Origin: Paramecium sonneborni
Lineage: Eukaryota; Ciliophora; Oligohymenophorea; Peniculida; Parameciidae
Length of the DNA stretch: 64,000 bases
Direction: 5' to 3'
Assembly: GCA_905182985.1 (NCBI GenBank)
Contig: CAJJDN010000010.1
Location: 66,221 to 130,220 of the forward strand
In this document: positions 36,647-47,550 of the stretch, in pieces
How the letters are laid out: every line of letters begins with the position of its first letter
Position numbering within the stretch: position 1 is the stretch's first letter
Notes under the pieces: model-generated
What the model was told of the DNA's origin: nothing
What the model saw: only the letters and a program-made list of their open reading frames with translations
Databases searched by the model: none
Program-made: the position numbers and the translations under genes

Positions 36647-37334
36647 AGCTAGTTAAGTTTATATATAGGGATAGTATGAATAAGCAAAAGGTCTATTTAT
36701 GCACTGTTTAAAACTTGATCCATTTAATATAGACTGTAAATGGAAAATAGGTATGTGCTTAAAATTGTAAGGTTTTTATGATTAAGCAATTGGAGTTTTT
36801 GATTAAATAAATGCAGAAAATCCAAACTATGTGGAATCAATTTGTCATAAAGCAGATTGTCTAAGACTTTAAGGTAAATATGAAGAGGCATTAAAACACT
36901 TTGATTAGACATTAATGTTAGATGATAAAAATTTTGTAGGTTTGAGTTATAAAGGTGAGACTTTAAGAAAGTTACAGAGATTAGAAGAGGCTTTGATATA
37001 TTTTGATAAGGCTTTGATGATAAATCCAAAAAATGCAATAACTTTATTTGGGAAAGGTAATTTTATTATATAAAATTGATAGGAGATTCATTGAGATGTT
37101 TAAAAAGATATGATGATGCTTTATATATACTTAATTAAGGATAATAAATAGATCCTAATAATATATTAATCCTATATTCAAGAGGTAATGAAAATGAAGA
37201 TTGATTATTTAGGATATACCTTGAAAGCTAAAGGAAAAGTTTAGGAAGCATTAGAATGTTTTGAGAAATGTATAGCTATAAATCCATAATATAAAAATTA
37301 ATTAGAAAAAGAAATTGCATCAATAAAGAAATGA
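36144..37334 (+). CDS. Zinc-finger (B-box-like) and TPR protein
   Basis: 378 residues with two introns (26 and 28 nt). Residues about 8-45 have Cys/His spacing like a B-box zinc finger (C...H, then C.NQDCKESCGLC.SC and H..HN). A coiled-coil linker of about 100 residues leads into six or so tetratricopeptide repeats (for example YEEALKHFDQTLMLD and LEEALIYFDKALMINP). This B-box-like plus TPR layout makes a protein-protein scaffold. This copy is complete; a truncated duplicate of the first 503 bp is at 34838-35340. Confidence 0.75.
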
Positions 37335-37674
37335 TTATAGAATAAAATTAAATAATAAATATATTATATTTTTATAGATACAGCTAAATTCGATTTTCTA
37401 GTTACCTCATTCACATGATGATATAGGTTACTTAGATACAGTATAGAACATTAAAGAATTTGGATTATGAGTGAAAAATATCATTACATCATATTCCATA
37501 TAATCATAAACTCTAATAGAATAATATATGAAAAGCTTGTTTCAATAATAACAGAATAATAATTACACTTATGACAATTAAAGAATGGTAATCATCTAAA
37601 TTTAGTATTAAATAAATCTTTATATTATAAGTTCTACCTTTATTTATATCAGATGAATTATCATAAATAATTTA
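37335..37674. other. Intergenic stretch between convergent TPR genes
   Basis: 340 bp between two convergent stop codons. No coding signal found. Confidence 0.4.
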
Positions 37675-40600
37675 TCATAAATTTTCTTTTATTTCTTCCA
37701 CTGAATAAATTGATTAATTGTCAAAAGTAGAAAACAATCTTATATACTAAATTACTTTTCTTAAATCTTGCTATAATAATAAACATATTCCTAAATAATT
37801 CTATTTATTTGTTTTACCTTTGAATCTCAAACTTTTGGTTATCTCTGGAAATTTTTATATTATTATATTGAAGCATAACATTGCTTCATATGCTCTTTCT
37901 TCTTTTAGTAACAAAGCACCTACTATGTAATTAAATACTATACCTTTCTTAAGATATATTTAAGGATCATTTATTTATGCAGCAATTGCGTCATCATAAC
38001 ATTAAATTGCTTCTTATTTTTTTTCATACAAACTTAAAAATTCAGCTATCAAATTTAATCTGTATTTTTACCTTTATTTAAATAAATTTCTTTATTACTT
38101 GAATTTTATTAAATTGCTTCATCAAAACATTAAATTCCTTCTTCTAATTTATTTAAATTCGCTAAAGACAATGCTATAATAAAATTTCTAACTCACCTTT
38201 TTTAAAATATATTTAACAATTTTAGGGATCAATTTAAATAGCCTAATCAAATTAAGAAATTTCTTCTTTAAATTACTTCAAATAATTTAATAGATTTGCT
38301 TTTCATTTATATATAAAAATACCACCTTTCTCTAAATAAGTTTTTATATAGTAAGGGTTTATTGATATAGCTTAATCATAACATTTTAAAGCTTATTCAT
38401 AGTTCATTTGTAATAATAAAGCTTTCCCTAAATTTAAAGTTTTATATATCACCTTTGCTACAATAAAATTCTATTTAAAATGGATTTATTCTTAAAGCTT
38501 AATCATAACAATCAATCAAGTTCTTATTCGTACCACTATATTCTATTGTTTACGCTGATATTTATTTTTTATCTTTACCCATCCTTTTAACAGTTTAATC
38601 ATCATATTGGGCTCTCTCTAAAGCTATTTTTATACAATTTAGTGCATCAACAATTCTAAATGTGCCTATTAAAAAATCAGCTAATAGAATTTAACTTAAT
38701 TTTACTTTTTTTAATATAAATTTAAGAATTATAAGGATCTATTTAAATGGCTTAATCTAAAAATTCTATAATTTCATTTATATCATTTTGGGAATTTAAT
38801 AAATTGCCTAATAATTAGCTTTTTTACTCTTTTCAATATATGAATATGTAAAATATGGATTTATGTTGATAGCTTTATCGATTAATTCAAGTGCTTATAA
38901 CTTATGAGACCAAAAACCTAATATCATACCTTAAACAGAATAATTTAGAATTTACCTTTAGCTAAATATGGTAAATAATTATCTAAATCATGTCTTAAAA
39001 TTAGATTTTCATGTTCTATTGCTTCAAATAAATCAATAGAATTAAGTAATTGTTTTACTAAATGATAGTAAAATGTACTTAAATTAATTTATAGATCAAA
39101 TTCGTAAGGAAATTTGAGAGTTGCTTCCTTAAATACTGAAAAAGCTTCTATATTTCTTTTTAATTAAATTAGAGAAGTAACTAAAATAAAATAAATATTA
39201 TCTTTTACTTATTTTAATATAAATTTGGTGATTATTAGGTTAAAATTTGAGAGCATATTAATATGACTATATCGNATCAAATTAAGAAATTTCTTCTTTA
39301 AATTACTTCAAATAATTTAATAGATTTGCTTTTCATTTATATATAAAAATACCACCTTTCTCTAAATAAGTTTTTATATAGTAAGGGTTTATTGATATAG
39401 CTTAATCATAACATTTTAAAGCTTATTCATAGTTCATTTGTAATAATAAAGCTTTCCCTAAATTTAAAGTTTTATATATCACCTTTGCTACAATAAAATT
39501 CTATTTAAAATGGATTTATTCTTAAAGCTTAATCATAACAATCAATCAAGTTCTTATTCGTACCACTATATTCTATTGTTTACGCTGATATTTATTTTTT
39601 ATCTTTACCCATCCTTTTAACAGTTTAATCATCATATTGGGCTCTCTCTAAAGCTATTTTTATACAATTTAGTGCATCAACAATTCTAAATGTGCCTATT
39701 AAAAAATCAGCTAATAGAATTTAACTTAATTTTACTTTTTTTAATATAAATTTAAGAATTATAAGGATCTATTTAAATGGCTTAATCTAAAAATTCTATA
39801 ATTTCATTTATATCATTTTGGGAATTTAATAAATTGCCTAATAATTAGCTTTTTTACTCTTTTCAATATATGAATATGTAAAATATGGATTTATGTTGAT
39901 AGCTTTATCGATTAATTCAAGTGCTTATAACTTATGAGACCAAAAACCTAATATCATACCTTAAACAGAATAATTTAGAATTTACCTTTAGCTAAATATG
40001 GTAAATAATTATCTAAATCATGTCTTAAAATTAGATTTTCATGTTCTATTGCTTCAAATAAATCAATAGAATTAAGTAATTGTTTTACTAAATGATAGTA
40101 AAATGTACTTAAATTAATTTATAGATCAAATTCGTAAGGAAATTTGAGAGTTGCTTCCTTAAATACTGAAAAAGCTTCTATATTTCTTTTTAATTAAATT
40201 AGAGAAGTAACTAAAATAAAATAAATATTATCTTTTACTTATTTTAATATAAATTTGGTGATTATTAGGTTAAAATTTGAGAGCATATTAATATGACTAT
40301 ATCGCCTGAGCATACTTATTCCATTTAATTAAAAAATCACCTAAATAATTTTTCATTATTACCTTAAAAATAATATGATTCAAATTAATATGGAAATTAC
40401 TTAATTGCTAATTCATAACATATCATAGCTAAATCATATTAATGTAAATTTTATAAAAGCTATGCTAAATAAATATCAATTATATAAGTACCTTTAGCTA
40501 TCAATAAATCTAAGTTCTTTTCTACTTTTTAAATGGCTTCATCATAGAGTTTCAATGCTTACTAAGATTTATGCTAAGATATTAAACTTAATCCTATTTG

Positions 40601-41702
40601 ATTTAAAATTTAAATAATTAATACCTTTTCTTAAAAATATATTGCAATCAACAGGAAAATTTAGAATTATGTGATCATAACATAAAATTTCCTATTCATA
40701 TTTGTACAAATTATTTAAATAAATTGCTAATTAAATTATGGATCACTACCTTTTTAAAGATAAACATCTTAATAGTTTGGGAATCGTATGATTGCTTAAT
40801 TGTAACATTCTATAGCTTCATCAAATTTTTATAAACCATTTAGAGCAAAAGCTATAAAATTATATTTAATTAAAACACTTAAGAAAATAGATTTCATAGC
40901 CATAAACCTTTTTTTGAGTATCTTCTTCAACTATAGAAAAAGGTTCTTTTTAAATCCTTTTATTTTCTATATTTTATAATAACAAATCCCTAAAATTTGT
41001 TGTCTAATATTTTTCATATAATTTATTTACTTCTTAACTATAAATTAAAGCTTCATCATATTTATTCAATGAAATTAGCAAATTAACTTTGAATAATTAA
41101 AAATTAAAATTGAATGGATCTTGAGCTATAGCTTCATCAATAGTATTAATAGCTTCATCAAATCTATTCATTTTAAATAGAAGTTTTGCTAAGAATAAGT
41201 AATATAATAAACCTTTGGAAATTGAAATATTTTAGTTATATCTAGCTTTATTAATTGCTTGATTATAAATTCTGAGAGCATCTTCCGACTTTTGCATTAA
41301 TTCTAAAATCCTTGCTATTTAAATAAGAATTCTGTAAACCTCTTTCAAGATAAACTAAAGGATTATTTGGACTTCTTTTATCTGCTAATTCTATGCACTC
41401 AATAGCTTCTTATAATAGCTTTAATGATAATAAAGTTTTTGCTAAAATAAATAAATGGCAAACTTTTGTCGAGATAGACTTGAATATGATTTGGATCTAT
41501 TTTAATAGCTTTATCATAATGAATCAATGCTTGATCATACTTTTAGATATTGTATAAATATTAAGCTAAAGATAGTTGATTGAAATTAACCTTGTTTGAG
41601 TTGAAGTTCTAAATTGAATGGTTACAATGTTTCTAATAATGTTAATAGAGGAAGAAGATCATCATAAGTAAAATCCAATTAATAATTAAGAGTGCTATTC
41701 AT
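37675..41702 (-). CDS. Long tetratricopeptide-repeat protein, interrupted by join 6
   Basis: Starts at ATG 41702 (MNSTLNYQLDF...) and ends at TGA 37675. The protein is a long array of TPRs (such as YDQALIHYDKAIKIDPNH and FDEAINTIDEAIAQDP), one repeat per exon, with introns of 21-27 nt placed at nearly the same point after the turn of each repeat. After removing the duplicated 1029 bp and introns it should be roughly 850 residues. It is transcribed in the same direction as beta'-COP, whose stop is only 54 bp upstream of its start. TPR superhelices scaffold complexes; in ciliates many serve intraciliary transport, but no specific family is evident. Confidence 0.7.
38246..40304. repeat. 1029-bp direct duplication around a single n (join 6)
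   Basis: Bases 38246-39274 recur as 39276-40304, offset 1030, with the n at 39275. It lies wholly inside the long TPR gene, so it artificially adds TPRs if not collapsed. It should not be taken as natural repeat expansion. Confidence 0.9.
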
Positions 41703-41756
41703 ATAAATAAAATAAAATATATAATATGATATACATTAGATAATTCTCAAAAGGAT

Positions 41757-44417
41757 CCATATTAAATTTATGATAGATCCAAATTTGGGTTATTTTGCAA
41801 TTATGTAAAAAGATCTTGGTTCAAGAATTCTTAAAACTTAGAAATGATAGAAAATAAATACTTATTTGAATTAATCAGCTGGTATTGCTTATTTTCTAAT
41901 ATTTTCATAGAACTTTTCAACTTTGATAGCTAATTTAAGATCATTAAATTAAGCAGGATAATCAAAAGGATCAGCAATTTTTTAAGCTTAAAACAATAAT
42001 AAAATAATATACATATAATAGGATGTGTTTTAGCTAAGGATTCTTTCCATAGTTTAACAATTGGAGTTAATTTAGAAGGACAATATGTTTTAGCAAAGAA
42101 GGCAGCTTCAGGGAGTCTATTGCTTTTGATAAGAACTTCAAGACATTTATCTAGATTAGCACATAAAAAATATGCAGAGAATGCAATATTCATTTTTGTT
42201 TATTGAAAAGCTTTATCAGCTAATTGTAATAATTGATTTTTTAATCCTAAAGATGAATATATTAATAAGAGTCCTCCAAAATCATCAGCTAATTCTAAGG
42301 CTTGAACAGCAATTTTAATTCTTCCTTATTATAATGCAAGATCTCCTACTTATCTTAATTTAAGCATATCTTAAGATTATTAAGCTATTTAAAATGCGTC
42401 ATCTACAATGGCAAGTTATAGAGAAAGATCAAATTTATGATCTTAATCTTATACTAATTTATAAGCCCATTCTTTAAGATTCAGAGTATCAAGAAACTTA
42501 GATAATTTATCATAGTATTAAAGTGGTATAGTTTATAAAATCTCTTCTGCTTTTTGATATTGTTTTTTTAAAATTTAAGTTTAAAATTCAACAACATTAC
42601 TATTAACTTCATAACTAATTATTGTATAATTTTTATCGATAAGATATAGTTTATTTTATTATTGAATGTAACCAATTATAAAGTATTTTTTATCTTGATC
42701 CACTATGAAAATTTTGCCATTAACAGAATATGCAATTTTTCCATTAAGAGTAGTATAATAGAAAACATCTTGAATGAAATAACCAGAGTTTATTGATTCA
42801 GTTATATCACATAAAGGTTAGAAAGCATCTTCAAATCCATCAGGTTCTTCATCTTGTTGTAAAAATATTGGTAATTATTCTGGATCATATTATAAGAAAT
42901 ACACTTCTTCATTAGTAGCTAATGCTGCTATTGTATTAGAATCATTCCAAATAACTTTTTTAGGTGATACATCAATTCTTCTGATAACTTTTGCAGTTTC
43001 CCAATCATAAAATATTATAAACTCAGAACTTCTAGCTCCAAATACAGGTCCAGCAAATAATTGTTCAACCATATAGTCTGTTTTCATTTCATAACTCATA
43101 GTGTTGTTTTTGAATATTTTAATTGAATACATTTCCCTAACAGCATAATCGCCATTTGATGACCATATTAAATCAGTACCTTATCCAAAACCTGAATTTT
43201 TAAAGTTTTATGATCTATAAATAGTATATTCTGAATCACTAAAAATAGCAAACATATGTCCATTTGGACTGTGTCTAACTCCACAAGGATAGATATCACT
43301 TATTCCTAATTCTTTTGAATTTGTTTATACTAACTATCCATCATTTGATGTATTATTAACAGCTTTAAGATTAATAGTAAAGAATTCAAAATTTTTACCA
43401 TAAACAACTTTTCCTTATTACATAGATACAATAGGTTCATCTTAACCAATCTTAACAACAACAGTTCCTTCATCAAATCCAAATGCTAAAGTATTATCTT
43501 TTCCAATGTCTAAACTCCAGACTCTTTCCATATTGTAATTAAGGGAGGTTTCTAATTTGTAAGTATTTGAATGCCAAAATCGAATGACTCCATCTTCAGC
43601 AGCTATAGAATTATGCTAATTTGTGTATACTTGATATAATTAATGGTAAATCAGGATGGAATCTAGCTGATGATATATTCTGTTAATGCGCTTCTAATGT
43701 ATGTATACATTATTTAGTTTAATAATCCCATATTTTAATAGATCTATCATCACCTCCTGATATTAAATAAGGTTTATCTCCATGATGGAAATCTACACAA
43801 TTAACTCCTCCTTCATGACCACTTAATGTAAAATTAGGTTTGCTATTTTGAATTGTCCATACCTTTACTGTATTATCCATACTTGCACTTGCAAATGTAT
43901 TAGGATCTCTTGGATTGAATGCAACCATCATTACATAATTTACATGATCCTCAAATGTTCTTATTAATGCAAAATTATTATCCATATCCCATAATTTTAT
44001 TGTTGTATCATCTGAACTAGTTATTAGATATGGTTATGATGGATGCACAATTACACATCTAATATAGTCTGTATGCGCATCAAATGCCTATTTATTAACT
44101 TCAATTTACTTTTATCTTTTCATTTGTATTATAATTGAATACTCTCAATTATAAATCATCACTCACTGCCACTACCCATTATTTCTTTGTTATAAACTTC
44201 GCACATCTTACAGGTTACTGTTTCTAATTTACTTCTATTTATTTCACAATTGTCTAATAATCTATTTTATATATACCTAATTGCCATAATCTTGAATTGT
44301 TATAACACCACTATATAATCCTGATAAAACCCATGCATATTCTGGATGCAACTCTACACTCTTTACTCTTTCAGAACGAGCTACATGCTTCTTTTTTATT
44401 TCAAACTTCAAAGACAT
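41757..44417 (-). CDS. COPB2: Coatomer subunit beta-prime (COPI)
   Basis: A subunit of the COPI coat that drives retrograde Golgi-to-ER transport. The N-terminus SLKFEIKKKHVARSERVKSVELHP matches the opening of beta'-COP, followed by WD40 blades (YIRCVIVHPSQPYLITSSDD; FNPRDPNTFASASMD) and a second propeller. The alpha-solenoid near the C-terminus carries the diagnostic LIKSNRLPEAAFFAKTY...VKLWKESL. Several introns of 22-28 nt interrupt it. The estimated length of about 830 residues is slightly shorter than the animal protein. Complete from ATG to TGA, with no join inside. Confidence 0.92.
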
Positions 44418-44675
44418 TTAATACGTGTAAATTTTTTATTTTAATATTTATTTTTGCTTTTCCTTCTAAAATAATCAAATGCAAATAATTATTTCATTTT
44501 CAATTTTACATAAACATTTGCTTTACATACAATTTCAATGTATTTACAATTTTAAATATCCAATTAGCATAATCTTCAAAATTATATATATTATTTTTTG
44601 CCTTATATTTTCAGAATCTAGAAAAAATTTACTATTTATTACATTTATCAGAAAGTCAGTATAATCTAATTTAAT

Positions 44676-44933
44676 TCATATATATTTATTCTATTTTCTA
44701 ATATTTTACAAATTCTATTTGGTCTATTAAATTTATTTATTGATAAACACATATTTAATAACTATATCATAGTCTCCATTTATTCTTGCATCTAAGAATT
44801 TTAATTCATTATTAAATTAATGATTTTCTTTTGCATAAATAATTGTAAGAATGTTTTAATCCATCATATAAATTAAGAACTAATAATATTGTGAAAGTTA
44901 TAAAATTAGTAGTATTTAATTTTATAGGATCAT
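44676..44933 (-). CDS. Possible small protein (85 aa)
   Basis: ATG 44933 to TGA 44676, no intron. The C-terminal half has good protein-like composition (around NNELKFLDARINGDYD). A methionine at 44867 could also serve as start. No family recognised; lies upstream of beta'-COP. Confidence 0.33.
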
Positions 44934-45306
44934 AATCTGTCAACTTTGGTGATAATTAATTAAATTAATAAAATAAATAAATAAAAACTCAAACCTACTT
45001 TTAGTATACTACAATTATCAATAAAGAACCACTAAAAATTACTTAAATTAATCACTAGATACTTTTTTCACATCAAAATATAATTAATTCTCTGATAAAA
45101 ACCACAATCTATTCAATTTTATCTATTATATAAGAAATTGTAGATTTAATTAAAGGTTTAAAGTTACTTTAACATAATTAATTGATAATGCTTGACTTTC
45201 TTATTCTCCTTCACATCCAAGAGCAAAGATTTTGATATTATTGTGTTAATACCTTAATCTTACATTTTACTATAAATCCTTAATTTAATTATATATTATA
45301 AAATTA
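44934..45306. other. Ambiguous stretch, possibly an unresolved small gene
   Basis: Two overlapping minus-strand frames look partly coding between about 44990 and 45270 (around FALGCEGEQESQ and YFDVKKVSSDQF), but no complete model with start and splices was found. Confidence 0.3.
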
Positions 45307-46287
45307 TCATTCAAGAAGAGCACAAACAACATCTTTACTATAGATTTTTCTCTTTTTTAAAATAGATTGATCATTTAAATCAGGAGGCATAGCATATCTA
45401 ATGAATCTCTTTTAATATTCTTCTTCTATGCATTCTTTAATAATGTGTTAATAAAAGTACTCTAAGGTTATAAATGAATATTTAATACTTTTTGATATAG
45501 CTTCAGTCAATAACACCAATTTTTCATAATATTTGATATCCCAAACCTTTTTATGCGATTCCCCAAATTGTTATGAAACTTATTTCCATTTTTCTGGAAT
45601 GTCTAGTTTTTTCACTAGAGATTTTAATTATTAATTTTAAACTGTTTCATCATTTTTTTTTTGTTATTACTTGAACAATTTTTTAGATATATTTATTTCC
45701 TCTTTAGTTTTTAAATCTACAGTCTCTTAAACTTTAGTCATTTTAATTGAATCAATATCTAGTATTTGAGGTTTTTCAACTTTAATTTTTTTTTTATTTG
45801 GTTTTTCTTAAGCAGGCTATCTATAAGTAATATCTTAAGTTCTTTCAATGATGTCTAAATTTGAGAAAGTAATATCAGTCTTTTAATATTTTGAATATGA
45901 AGAAATTAATGAGTGAATTTAATGAGGTTGAATGGTTGGTTGAGGTGTTTATTTCTTTATGAATGCTTTTTTAATTAATACAGTTGGAATTGGATGTTAA
46001 TATTAAAGTAAATTAATAGAGATGTTAGTTTATTCATCATTGACTTTATCAATTAAGCAATTTAGTAATTATACTGTGTTATTCTCAAAATTGTATTCAT
46101 ATTCATATCTATAGGATTGAATAATAAGGATTGATTATGAATGATTTTAAATGTCAATGAAATATTTGAAATCTTTTGTATCTTAATAGATATTATCAGA
46201 AACATTGAGCAACTGAAACTCAGTGTATTTATGTTTTGATCCAAGAAGCTCGTTATGTAGATGTTACTAGAGTAGAGAGTAAATCAT
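45307..46287 (-). CDS. Unknown protein, intronless, 326 aa
   Basis: A single open frame from ATG 46287 to TGA 45307. The N-terminal third is compact and mixed (around KYTEFQLLNVSDN). A linker rich in Pro, Gln and Lys follows, and the C-terminal 110 residues form helices (IPEKWKQVSQQFGES, KYYEKLVLLTEAISKSI) with a conserved-looking end (RFIRYAMPPDLNDQSILKKRKIY). No domain recognised. Divergent from the AGC kinase gene with 59 bp between starts. Confidence 0.62.
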
Positions 46288-46346
46288 AACTCAAAATTTT
46301 TTAAATTTAATTGATTGGCGCTGGTAATATTAAAATATAATTAAAT
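46288..46346. promoter_or_regulatory. 59-bp divergent intergenic region
   Basis: Separates the start codons of the unknown protein (minus) and the AGC kinase (plus). A short bidirectional promoter region is implied by position only; no motif recognised. Confidence 0.4.
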
Positions 46347-47503
46347 ATGGGAACGGTGTGCTTAAAAGAACGATTATAAGTTGAGCCTAATTCAATATAA
46401 AAAGTGGATGAAAAGGAGGAAGATGAGGAAGTGATTTCTGAGTTTCCTTAAGAAGATGAAGAAGGCTAAGAGATTTAATTAAGTCATTTCATAATGTTAA
46501 GAGTATTAACTTTGGTTAATTTAAGAATTTGGGAAAGGGTAGTTATGGAAAAGTTATGTTAGTTTAACATAGAGTTTCCCAAAAATTATATGCAATGAAA
46601 GTGTTAATCAAGAGTGCTGTTAAAACAAGTTCATAGAAAAAGCATATTTAAACAGAAAGAAAGGTTTTAGAGATAACGAATCATAATTTTATAACAAAAT
46701 TACATTATGCTTTTTAGAGTAAAACCAAATTATATTTGATAATGGAATTTGTATCAGGAGGAGAACTATTTTATCATTTGAAATTGAAAGGTAGAATGAC
46801 AGAAAAAAAGATGAAGTTCTATGCAGCAGAAATTTTAGTTGGATTAGATTATTTACATAAAGAGAATATTATATATAGAGATTTAAAACCAGAAAATATT
46901 TTATTAGATTCAGATGGACATATAAAATTATGTGATTTTGGTTTATCGAAAATATGTAGTATGGGAGATATGTATGCTAAGAGTATTTGTGGAACTTTTG
47001 AATATATAGCTCCAGAAATCATTCTTGGAGAAATGTATACAAAATGTTGTGATTGGTGGACATATGGAGCATTATTATTTGATATGTTAACTGGTAGACC
47101 TCCTTTTTATTAGTTAAGTAGAAAATAAATTATGGAATTTGCTACTGTTAAAGATATTGAAATTCCATCATATTTATCTGAAGAAGCTATTGATTTATTA
47201 AAGAATTTATTAAAGAGAAATCCTGAAGAACGATTAGGAGGATAGAGAGATGCTTAAGAAATTTATGAACATCCTTTTTTTAAAGATATTGATTTTTAGA
47301 AAATAGAAAGAAAAGAGATTGATCCTCCATATGATTTAGGTAATGAAAGACCTTTTAAATTTTTTGATTAAAATCTAATAAGAAAAAGTAGTGTCCATGA
47401 TACACCAGTCACGGAATTAGGTAGATTTCAAGATTTCTCTAATTTTACATATAATGGTGACAAATTATCTAATGAATGTAATAAATTATTAATAATTCAT
47501 TGA
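46347..47503 (+). CDS. AGC-family protein kinase (S6K/AKT-like)
   Basis: 377 residues with one 23-nt intron just before the glycine loop. Motifs: LGKGSYGKV, ATP lysine in YAMKV, catalytic YRDLKPEN, DFG in LCDFGLSK, activation loop CGTFEYIAPE with the PDK1-site threonine, and WWTYGALLFDML. The C-terminal tail has a turn-motif-like DTPVTE and a hydrophobic motif FSNFTY, so the PDK1/TORC2-type regulatory tail is intact. No PH domain; instead the protein begins MGTVC, a possible acyl anchor, with an acidic N-terminal region. Substrates unknown. Confidence 0.9.
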
Positions 47504-47550
47504 AAAAATAATTTTCTTTTTATTATATATATTGATAAATACATTTAATA

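Noticed and set aside
38246..40304. Recent natural expansion of TPR repeats
   Set aside because: The 1029-bp identical copies flank an n and do not begin on repeat boundaries; treated as an assembly join.
44990..45270. Kae1/OSGEP-like start (FALGCEGE)
   Set aside because: Only a short resemblance; the rest of the frame does not continue the family pattern and no full gene model exists.
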